Positions 51,615-62,500 of a DNA stretch of 64,000 bases are shown here, in pieces. Origin of the DNA: Rhea pennata (lineage: Eukaryota; Chordata; Aves; Rheiformes; Rheidae); contig NC_084664.1 in NCBI RefSeq assembly GCF_028389875.1, forward strand, positions 113,715,466 to 113,779,465, given 5' to 3'. Position 1 is the first letter of the stretch, and every line of letters begins with the position of its first letter. The position numbers and the translations under genes were made by a program. Under the pieces are notes generated by a model. It worked only from the letters and a program-made list of their open reading frames with translations. It was not told where the DNA came from and ran no database searches.

Positions 51615-53399
51615 CCTGTGAAAGAAATTCAGGTCTCCAGTGCCCTTTCAGGTTTGGAAGGGGCTCCCAGCTGGCCTCCAACTGCTGCTTCTGAAGGATG
51701 CAGGTCTCCTGGCTTGTACCTGCCAGTCCTGTGGAGGTTTCTCCAGCATGCTGGGATGTCTATAATGGCACTGGGCACCTTTGCTTACTAAGCTGAATTG
51801 CTCCCTGTATTTCTAACTGTAAAGTAGAACCACAAGGGCTCTTCAATCTATTTTCAATATGAAAATTGGATAATTCCTGGTCAACTTTCACTCTATTACA
51901 CATTCTGAGGGAATGGGGGGGGGAGTCAAATAAATGAATCAGCCCTTTCCTTTCAGTTATTTAATATTATTGGGGGGCGGGGTGAGGAAAGAAAGAAGGG
52001 AACAGAAGGGTAAGACAGATGGGAGAGGTTTTAAAAAGTAAAAGTCAGCAACAGAGTAATAGCAGAGTTTTTCAAATTTAAATCCATCATAAAATTGTGT
52101 TTGATTTTCTCAATTAAAAAAAAGCAATATGGAAATATTTCTGGCAATATTGCACTTTTTGTGATAGGTTCTATTTTCTTCCAAATGTTACATATTTTTG
52201 GCCAGAGCTACAGCAAACTCTTCAGACAGGGATAATATTTGAGGACCTGGATAGGGCCCTCAGAACAATTCCCATAAGGTCAGAGTTTAGTATCCTTAGG
52301 AATCCTCTCCAGAGAAGTACAACAGCAGGGAGCCAGCCTTCTCCCTTTGCTGGTCAGAAACCAGCAGATCAGCTGCTTGTGCAACTGTGGTCCAGCAGCG
52401 ACCAGTAGTGGATGGTTAGAGTGCTGAGAAAGCATGCATGGAGAGAGAAGCAGAGCCCCCGTGGTTTCTGGCAGACCAGTATTCCCCTCCCAATAAATCA
52501 GAACTGGAGGTTCCCTCAGTGTAAAAACAACAGACCTTTTGGAATAATGCAGCTAACTGCTACTGGTTATATTATTAATTTTGCATGCTTAATAATGATC
52601 ATAGTAACAACTTATGCCATAATCTTTTCAGCTTCATTTGAGATCATAACTACTGAAATGAAGCAACAAAGCAGCATTTGCGTTTGGGGGGAGTTCCTAA
52701 ATTGTTTTTCACTTTGAAGAATTAATAATTTAAAATTCATGTACATTCATCAGAAGACATAAAGGTTATTTTGACCAGGATAGCGATTGCTCAGAAATGA
52801 CTCATTCAGCAGATGGAAGTGTTGACTTTGGAATGATACAGGTTATCAGTAGGCAGTCCTTCAAATTGAACAGGTTCCCGATGCTTTTGTCCCACTCTAT
52901 TCAACATATGGTATCTTTTATTACTAAATACCTGTCCTGGGTTGACAACGGTGTAGCTGACACATACATTTCCAAGTCCCTATTACAAATATGCTTTGGA
53001 ACAGGATAGACTGCCGTGGAAACCACCTACATGAAACGTTTTTTGCTTTTTAAAAAGTGTCTAGTCACAAAGACCACATACCCTTAGTTAACTTAAAAGC
53101 CTGCTGTGGACAGAGAGCTTTCCTCCACTTCAGCCTCCTCACCTGCACAACTTTCTGCGTAGCAGACAGCTATACCCTGACAGACAGAAAAGCCCTCAGC
53201 GGATGTACTCCGGTCTCCTCACCCCGGCTGAACGTGTTCAGAAAAGGGCTGGCAGCCCGCGGCCTCACAGCCCTGCCCGACAGCAGGGGCTGCCCGCCAC
53301 GGCCGAGGGGCCTCCTCGCCTCCCGCCGCTGCGTCAGAACCTCACGGCGCTGAAGCCAGGCGTGGGGCGAGGGGCGCCTGCCAGCACGGCCTACGGACC

Positions 53400-53505
53400 T
53401 CCGCGGCGGTCCTGCCTTATCCCCCGCCCTACTCCCCGCCACGAGTGGGCGGGAGCGTGGGCTCGGCCGTGCTTCCCGCCCGGGGGAGCGCGGGGGGGGG
53501 GAAGG
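53400..53505 (+). promoter_or_regulatory. THOC1: THOC1 CpG-island promoter
   Basis: CpG-dense, TATA-less sequence just upstream of the first THOC1 exon, as expected for a housekeeping gene. Visible elements include an SP1-type GC box GGGCGGG at 53447-53453 and an E2F-like TTCCCGCC at 53473-53480. The exact transcription start cannot be read from sequence; the CpG-rich zone begins near 53200 and continues into intron 1. Confidence 0.7.
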
Positions 53506-53550
53506 ATGGCGTCATCGGCGCGCGCCGAGGAGCGTCGGAGGGCCGGGACG

Positions 53551-53598
53551 ATGTCGCCGCCGCTCTTCAGTCTGCCCGAGGCGCGGCTCCGGTTCACG
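53551..53598 (+). CDS. THOC1: THOC1 exon 1 (coding part)
   Basis: Encodes the first 16 residues, MSPPLFSLPEARLRFT, ending in phase 0 before GTGAGC. The N-terminus appears slightly shorter than in human. The ATG has A at -3 but T at +4. A second in-frame ATG at 53506 has A at -3 and G at +4, a better context, with no stop between the two. Confidence 0.92.
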
Positions 53599-56500
53599 GT
53601 GAGCCTGGCGGCGGCGCGAGCTCGGCTGGAGCTCCTCGCCCCTCTTCTGCAGTTCCGAGCGGGTCCGAGCCAGGGGAAGGCAACGTTTCGCGTCAGTGTA
53701 GCCGCTCTGCCTCGTTGCGTCGCCCCTCCCCCTCTCTTTCCGCCTCGGCCCGCGCGCGCCCTCTCCGCCAGCCGCCCCGCCGGGGCGCGCGCCGGCTCCC
53801 TCGCACGGCCGTTACTCCCCTCACACACACACACACTCCCACCAATGGCCCGCCGGGGCGGGCGCGCGCCGGCTCCCTCGCACGGCCGTTACCCCCCTCA
53901 CACACACACACACTCCCACCAACGGCCCGCCGGGGCGCGCGCCGGCTCCCTCGCACGGCCGTTACTCCCCTCACACACACACACACTCCCACCAACGGCC
54001 CGCCGGGGCGCGCGCCGGCTCCCTCGCACGGCCGTTACCCCCCTCCCCCACACACACCCACCAACGGCCCGCCGGGGCGCGCGCCGGCTCCCTCGCACGG
54101 CCGTTACCCCCCTCCCCCCCACACACCCACCAACGGCCCGCCGGGGCGCGCGCCGGCTCCCTCGCACGGCCGTTACCCCCCTCCTCCCCACACTCCCACC
54201 AACGGCCCGCCGGGGCGGGCGCGCGCCGGCTCCCTCGCACGGCCGTTACTCCCCTCACACACACACACACACACACACACCCCACCAACGGCCCGCTGGG
54301 GCGCGCGCCGGCTCCCTTGCACGGCCGTTACCCCCTTCCCCCCCCACCACCACCAACGGCCCGCTGGGGCACGCACCGGGCTCCCTTCTATCTCTGAGAA
54401 TCTGGCACTCACTCCAGGAGCTTCTCGGTGTTGCCTAGCATCCCAGTGCAGAGTCATGACTGTTGGAGGAGGAGGAAGGCTGTGCGAAACAACTTACTTT
54501 GTCTACTTTGGGCTTCCTGAATGAACTGGGATTGGGAAAAGGGTGAGCAGCAGCGAGGCAGTGCTAGATTAAGTGGCTGCTCAGAGCTCAAATGTACAGC
54601 TGGACGAAAGAAAGTACCAAATTCAAAGCTGAACTCACCTACCATCCCCTTTTCCTGTGCTGTGGAGTTGCATACAAGTGCAGAAGAGAGTTTGACTTAG
54701 CACGTATGCCAAAGCAATAAGTGTATTTTATTTTGCTGTCTTGAAGAAAGCTCTAGGAAAGTGTGCAAACATTTCCTAACCTTTACTACCTTGGATTTTG
54801 ATGCAGGGAGGTAAACTCCGCTAACTGGAGAAACAGATAAAACTCTGCGTTCGTAGTGTTCTAAAGCCACATAGTAATGTTATGACAACAGGAGTGTAGT
54901 TTTATGAGGTCTCCTCCCTGTTCCCTTTGGTGGAGGAGAGGGAATCTTGAGAGAGGGTTCTTCCCTTTCCTGTTCTTGAGTGAGTTTTTCCATCTTAGTG
55001 CTATTGTGTGAGTATTAAGTCCTATTAACCTGTGTTTATGCATAGCTAATGCATGGTAGTCCTTGTCAGGATATGTATTACATGGCAATAAAGTTGTTGT
55101 AGCTTGTCTGACTGGCAGGTGAAAGTTTGTGTATGAACCTTTCAGCTGTTCCAGATGCAGTGTCATTAAAATAGCATGCTCCTTTATATTTCACTTGAAA
55201 TATTATTTTCAGCATACTGTTAGTCCTGATTTGAGGTGTGATGATCTGCTGGGTTATAAGTTGTTAATAAAAGTTCTTTTTAATTTGGTGCTTGGTGTGT
55301 CACAAATAGATTCCTCAGTATTTCTGCTTTCTGTTAGATAGAGGAAGAAAGTAATCCATCAGAATAACTTTGGTTGCCTAATGGTTTTGTAATCTTTTTT
55401 GTTTACCTTATGTAGACTTCCACCAGGGAGGCTCTGAATAACAAAACTATCAAACCGTTGTTGAACGCATTCAATCAGATTCCTGGGAGGTAAGTAGCTG
55501 CCAATTGAGTTTAAAAGGTGGCTATTCAGATTGTTTTTACTAATTTTGTTTTTAATAGTTGTTATTAACTAATGTAGATTGTTTATATTTGCAGTGAAAA
55601 TGAAAAAAAGTGCACTTTGGACCAAGCTTTTAGAGTTATTGTAGAAGAAGAAATAGTAAGTAGTTCAAACTGCTACAGCCTATCTGTTGAAATAAATGAA
55701 ACTTCTATTTGCAAGTTAACATATAGTAATTTAACAACAGCTTAATTTAGTTTTAGCAAATTGTTTTTTAAAAATATGAATTACTTAAAGGTTATGTAAT
55801 TAAGATTTAATATAGACAATTAAAGTAGGATGAAATTGCTGGTTTTATAGATACCACACTGATGAGGGGTGCTTACTTAGCCTTTTCCAGCAGTTCTTGG
55901 TGATGCTTCTGAAAATCTGCTATGACTTAAAATTGTTTCTAATAAATATGCCTTATTCTACAATTATACTTCCAGAGTGGAGTGGGTTATCTATTACTAG
56001 CATGTACTGCATGACAGTAGATTAAAGGACTTAAACTATTTTGGTTTTGATATAGCTTCAATTTAGGCAGAATGTAGAATAATAGTTTTCAGAGATAAAC
56101 ATCTACACAATAGGTATTGTAGGGTTTTTAATGACCACAAGAGGTCAAGAGATGTTGCTAATTAAATAAAAAATTTAAATAGGTAATTTATGGGTCTGAT
56201 TAATAGAATTCTTGAAATTTTGGGAAGTGGCGTCTGCCTGGGAAACAAGAATTTTGACTTCATTAAATATATTAATGTCAAAACAGAGAATTTTAATCCT
56301 GTCATGTGTTTGTGTGTTTAGATAAACAAAGCTCCGTGTGAAAATCTCCTGGCAATTATTTCTCTTGCTATTAATGGAGTCACAGAAGGTGAGCATCTTT
56401 GTCAAATCTGGTAGCAGTTTTAGGGGCTGGGAGGTATTGGTTTTTCATTTGTTTGTTTACTATCTTTTTTTTTTTAAGTAGTCTACAGTACAGCAGTTAG

Positions 56501-59500
56501 CTTTGATAATATGTGGTCCTTATGTTAGTGGTTGAATAAATCTGTCGCACAAGAGATAAGTGAAGTACAATATGTCTAAATACAGTTGTGTGTGCAGCAG
56601 CTATATTGGAACCTTTTTTCTTTTTTTTTTAATATATAGTGGAAAATGTGTGCTTTTGATTGTAACATAATTAGGATTTTCTACTCCTATGGCCCATGTA
56701 AAATGCTTAAAAGTCTCCCATTCTGATTTCAGATGTGAGGCCAATGAGGCTATAAGGTTAAAAGGCTTATCCTAGGTTTCCTTCTCAGTCACTGACAGAG
56801 CCACAGATAAGGTCTCCTGAATGTCTGTGCTAGTCTCCAAGATACTGACCTGTTAGTACACAGCTGTTTTTCAGATACCCAAGTCTGTTATTACAACTGT
56901 CTTTTGTGTCAGAGATCATTGTGCTAATACCATCTGAACAACCTTTGACACTCTTCGATGTGTACCTGAACCTATCAAATACGGTTTTGTTTTAGTAAAT
57001 ATGTATTGAATGCATATGTATTTTATGAACTGTAGAATAACAGAACCTATGATTATGAATGCAGACATTACCAAAGTACAGAGCACCAGTATACTGACTT
57101 CAGGGGTGCTTTACTTGAGGAAAAGACTTTTGAACTTTTTCGGTTTGTAGTAGAATCAGCTGTGGATTTGGAAGCCTGAAGAGTTCCCTTGTGTGCTATA
57201 AATGGATGCAAGCCTGATTGTTAAGAGCTCTACCATGTAGGTTTTCTATTGTTAGTAAAAACTTTAAAAGAAGCTCATATACAACAGAAGTTTCATAGTG
57301 ACTGTGAGAGAGGCATAAGGCATGTATTCAAGTTTCTGGCCAAGAAACACGTGTAAAAGCTCACAGTGCATTTTCTGGGTAAGCCAAAAACTATGTGTGA
57401 AAGCTCAAACTGTTATGCTTGGCTTGCATCAAAAGCTTTCGAAGAAGCATAACAAAACTTGTCATGGTAGGTACCTTGGTGGTAGGTTTTGTTTTGTTTT
57501 CCTTTTTTTTAATTTCATTTTTTTCATTTTGGTGGCTTAGAGTTTTGTCATGTTTATTATTTGTTATACATTAAGACGAAGCTTTGAAAATGCTCATTTG
57601 AATCTGTGTACATAAGGAAATAGGTTCAGTATAAGTGCACACTCTACCTTGGTGTTTTTGTTAGGCTTTTTAGGAATCCAGGAGATTTTTTTTTTAACAT
57701 TAAGTCCCTTGACTTCCGTACATCTTTATTCATTCCATTTCAAATGTGCTGAATAAAGTATATCCCATTCCTCGTAGGTATTTGCACTGCATCAACCCCT
57801 TTTGTACTTCTGGGAGATGTTCTGGATTGCCTGCCTTTGGATCAGTGTGACAAAATCTTCACTTTTGTGGAGAAAAATGTTGCTACATGGAAATCAGTAA
57901 GTATTTTTTCCAAAATGTAGTTATTACAAAGCTTTTATCTACCTGAACCAGGTTTACAAAAAAAATTTTGTTTTTGTATCTATTTGTGTTAAAATAGTCA
58001 CGTTGAGTACGTTTTATTTTGAAGTTTAAAAACAATGAGTCAGAGCAAAAGAAGTCAGAAATTTAATAAAAAATCATAATTCTGATTGATACTCTGTTTT
58101 AATTCTTTTCTATCCAGTCTACAGTGTCTTTAACTTACGGTGTCTGATTCCTGTGAGTTTCTTCACTCTTCACCTTTTATGCAACTCCTTCCTCTGGAAT
58201 TATAGGAGATTTCTCCACTCTAATCTACAGGGAAAGAAGTAGTCTTAGTCACTTCTTTAATTAGCTTTCCATTACAGGCCTATAGCAAGAATGAATGTTT
58301 TGCCCTAAAATATTTCTGCTTTTGAAGAACAAACTGTTTTGTTTATATGAAAGTTTTATGCTCTTGCTGTACAGCTGTGCGGTAACAATAGAAGAGCTTC
58401 TGTGACGAGCTGCTGAGGTTCTTGTGCTGCAGTTGCTGGTTAACTGAAGAGGGAATTCAAGGTCTCAGGCAGAAGTCTTAACCTACCTGCATTTTACTTC
58501 AGGATCATAAGAAGTCTTGGATCTCAAGATCCTTGGTTTGCTATTTGAAACTGCAGTACTGCCAGAACCGCAAGTGGCAGCAACTTAACGATTTGCTTCA
58601 GGAATACCTGAAGAGTAGTCCAGTTTCTGTCAGTGTTTTCCTGGCCTGGATTTCTTGACTCCCTATTCTCTTTCAGATAATCTTGTTTTCCATGCTTTTA
58701 TTCAATGCTTGTTCTTTTTCATTAATTGCAATATCTAACAATTTCTCCTGCTGCAAAATTTATAGTGCTGTGAATGCTCTAAATCTTGTATATTTCTCTT
58801 TACAGTTGTACATAAAATGCACCTGGAAAGATAAAGCAGTGAGACTTAAATTAGTGTATTTCAGGGAAAAAACTAAATGCTGCTGTTGTAGTTCATTGTT
58901 GCCATTTTTTGTATGGAAGCTAGACTTAAATTTTGTTTTATGCTTCCTTGAAATGAGTGAGACTACTTGTTCTATACTGCCTTTTTGTGAAACCTATCTC
59001 TTATGGAAAACCCAAATTTAGAGCTAACAGTAGGAATGACTCATATTTACTCGTGATACGTGATTGAATTAAAAACAATATGCTCAAGGAGGTTTTGCTG
59101 ACTCTTAATGATCTTGATGCCTTTAATCCATTTCAGAATATGTTTTATTCTGCGGGGAAAAATTACTTGCTACGAATGTGCAATGGTGAGTTATAATTTT
59201 TCATGGGGGTTGTAAAGAACTCCGTATCACAGCAGTTGAAAGTGAGTTTAATAACTGAATTACATAAGGATGTCTTCAGTATGTAATAAAGTTAAAAGAT
59301 GGATTGCTCATCTTAGCAGATATTCATAAATCTTGCTGTTTGATGTAAATATTCTGACTTTAAGGTAATCTTTTTCATCAGTGTAGACAGTCATAGAAGA
59401 ATATCTGAGAAATATCCCTCAGCAATGATAAGGCCCCTATCAGAGACAGTATTTGTTTGAATAGGATTCCTTTTGAACTTAACTTCTCTAACCATTGTAG

Positions 59501-62500
59501 CAATTAAGAGAATTGATAGAGTGCATGGGGGAAAAATATGGGTGGTCTGAAGATGTTAATATTACTTAAATTTACAAATCTTACCTGCCTTTCATTAGCT
59601 GTATAGGTCATGTAATTAGCACCTCCTAAACAAATGCTTGTGACTGAGAAAGTGGAAGGGAGATAAATACTAATAATCTTTACTTTTTACAACATTTAGA
59701 CCTCCTAAGAAGATTATCTAAGTCACAAAACACAGTCTTCTGTGGAAGAATTCAGCTGTTCTTGGCTAGGTTATTTCCTCTTTCAGAAAAATCAGGTGAG
59801 ATTTTGCATTTCATCATAACGTTTATAAAAAGACCAAGTTCGCTGAATCTCATAAGTTTAAATTGCAGACCAAAATCTTTCAGAACTTTTGTCTTAGTTA
59901 TTGTGTCTACCCTAGAACTTGTAAGTAGCTTTCACAGAATCACAAAATGGGTAAGGTTGGAAGGGACCTCTGGAGATCATCTAGTCCAACCTCCCTGCTC
60001 AAGCAGGGTCACCTAGAGCATGTTAGACAGTTCATTTGTTTTGATTTCCAACACAGATTTCAGATTCTGTTTGTTTAAAATTCTTTGTTATAATTGTAAT
60101 AGATGATAAACAACTAACTGAAGGAACTAGTTTATGAACTTCACAGCTTCTCAGACTGACCCTTTGTTTTCCACAGGACTTAACTTGCAGAGTCAGTTTA
60201 ACTTGGAAAATGTCACAGTTTTCAATACCAATGAACACGAGAGCACTCTAGGACAGAAGGTGAAAATTCCTATGTCACTTTCTACTTGTTCTACAGAAAA
60301 CCATTCTGAAAGCCTATAAGATTTTTTGCACAGAAATACACTACTCTGATTGATACTTAGAATTCTGTGTTCATAATTTAGGTGTCCCTCTTCCAGGCCA
60401 AATTGCTAATTCTGGAAATTGGCATGTTACTCAGCACATTAAAATGTGCAAACTTTTAGAAAATAAGATTTTGATTTCATTGTGAGGGGTGAGCACTGTC
60501 ACTTATTGTAATAAGTTTTCCCCGTAATGTACAGAGTATAAAGCTGTCCCTTCAGTTTTTCTAGCAGGCTTGCTTCTGGCTGTGGAAAGCAAGGGAAGTT
60601 GTACTTTTCAAAGTACAGAATGATGTTAAGACAGGAATATGCTGTGCAGTTTACTGGAATAATGCTGTGGGGATCTTCTGCATTAGGAGCTTAAACTTTG
60701 TGATCTAAACTGTAATAAAATATATAAATGAAAAAAACCTATGAAAACTGTACAAATTACAGTAGTATTTGTATCATTTTTTAATTATTTTTTCCCATTA
60801 GCACATAGAGGAGAGAGAGGAAGGAATGGACGTAGAAGAAGGTGAAATGGGAGATGATGAAGCACCAACAAGTTGGTGAGTTTATAGTAATTCTAATAGA
60901 TGAAACAGGATCTTGTAGGGTCACTGTTTACACCTACTTTCGTAAATACCCTTGAATGTTATACTTGGATTTCTACTTATTTTGAGGTATATTACCAGGT
61001 ACTGAAAAAGCCACACATTTTGATCAGGCAGAAGTTTTACAATGGATCATTTGAACTGATTGATAAAATGTTCTGATGAAATCCAATTAAACAGTAAATC
61101 TCCTCTAAAGAAGGTATATTCATAGATATTTAAGCAGTAGTTTTCAAACTTGAGTAGTTATAGCTAGTTCCTAGTAGGAAGCTTTGAAAACCAAATCAAA
61201 TTTCTGAAAGTAAGAGCAAGAGAAATCCACGTCAGCACATAATGGCCTTTAGTTTTTTAACATACCCAGTGTTACTCAGCTGAAGACTTGAATTTTGAAA
61301 ACAATAATAAATCAGATATTAACAGAAATTTTGTAGACCACCATATAACAGTTCGGAGGTTATTTATATTTTCTGGCTTGCAACATAAGAAGAAATAAAC
61401 TTACATACTACTTAAAGGTAGAATAGATTGCCAATACTTGAATTATAATTGTTATAGTGATACAGTTGAAAAGAGGTTCATTAAATTGGCTGAAGGAATT
61501 ACAATGTTCTTAAATTGGCAGAGCACTGTAAATGAGCAGATGTATTCAGTTAAGCTTTTTCTAACTAACCACACTCCTAATGGAAAGAGGAAGGTATGCA
61601 GCATATGGAAAGCATTGTGGCTAACATGTTTTTTGACAGATTTTTGGGGGTAGTGATAATCATAGAATCATAGAATCGGTAAGGTTGGAAGGGACCTCTG
61701 GAGATCACCTTGTCCAGCCCTCAAGCGAGTGGCCCATACAGGGATCAAACCTGCAACCTTTTCATTATTAGCACCACACTCTAATCAGCTGAGCTAAACC
61801 TAACCCCCAGTACACACGACTTTGATTAGACAGTGTATTTTTTCAGTTTGCTTCCTAGCTCTATTGTGATGTGGGTGAGTTTTTGCCATCAGAGGCATCA
61901 AATGGCTGTTTTATTACCTTACATTATTAGGTAGTAAACTTGTTACAGCATGGGGAAAAAGACTTTACAAATGTGGGCTTTGGATATTTTGTTTGTTTTT
62001 GTTATATGTTTTTTGATCCTGCAGACCCTCCTCACCCTCATGTTAGGATCACAGTAGTTACTGCTGCACTTCCCAGTCTCTTGTGAGCAGCCCTGAGATG
62101 AAATGGTACATGGGCTCTTGCTGCTAGTGTTCCTCTTCACATTCATCATATTTGTTCTATCTTTTAGTGTCATTTTGATCAAATTTTATTTCTCTGACAA
62201 GATAAATTTCTTCACTCTATGTTAGTATTGTCAGATCTTAAGATCTCCAGAGCTTCTTAGAATTGTTTCTCATAAGATGAATCTGATTGCAGTAGTAATG
62301 GCAGCGTTGGACTGTGAAAATACTTTGTTATGCTTCTGTATAGGAGAGAGTCATTAAAGCACTGGGTTGGAGGCACTTCTGAATAAATGAGGAAAGCCAC
62401 TTTAGGCAAATATTGGCTAGTCATTTCTCTATCTGTCATGATTTTTTCCTCTTTGTTCTAAGTTATTCTTTGTTTTAACTAGAAGAACCTTTCTCTTAAA

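Larger units (their letters stand above)
36924..53400. other. Intergenic desert between COLEC12 and THOC1
   Basis: About 16.5 kb without a recognisable gene. Open frames are short, lack domains and do not form plausible exon series. It holds a TG microsatellite (44581-44632), an A run (45336-45363) and a T run (51592-51614). A slightly GC-richer stretch lies at about 50.1-50.35 kb. I see no further transposon by eye, though ancient copies would escape notice. Confidence 0.6.

Noticed and set aside
53391..54457. Five minus-strand frames of 94-147 codons
   Set aside because: Repetitive translations of the same minisatellite or of CpG-rich promoter sequence, with no domain.
53203..54524. Open frames of 411 and 359 codons across the THOC1 promoter and intron 1
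   Set aside because: They arise from the GC-rich minisatellite, which is open in all frames, and read through the exon 1 donor. Only 53551-53598, possibly from 53506, is THOC1 coding.
58683..59021. 112-codon frame in THOC1 intron 5
   Set aside because: Rich in Phe, Cys and Leu from T-rich DNA, no domain, and bounded by well-supported THOC1 exons.
61730..61808. A functional tRNA-Ile gene
   Set aside because: Stem positions are altered, extra bases occur at the 5' end and a CR1 tail follows directly, so it is the head of a SINE.
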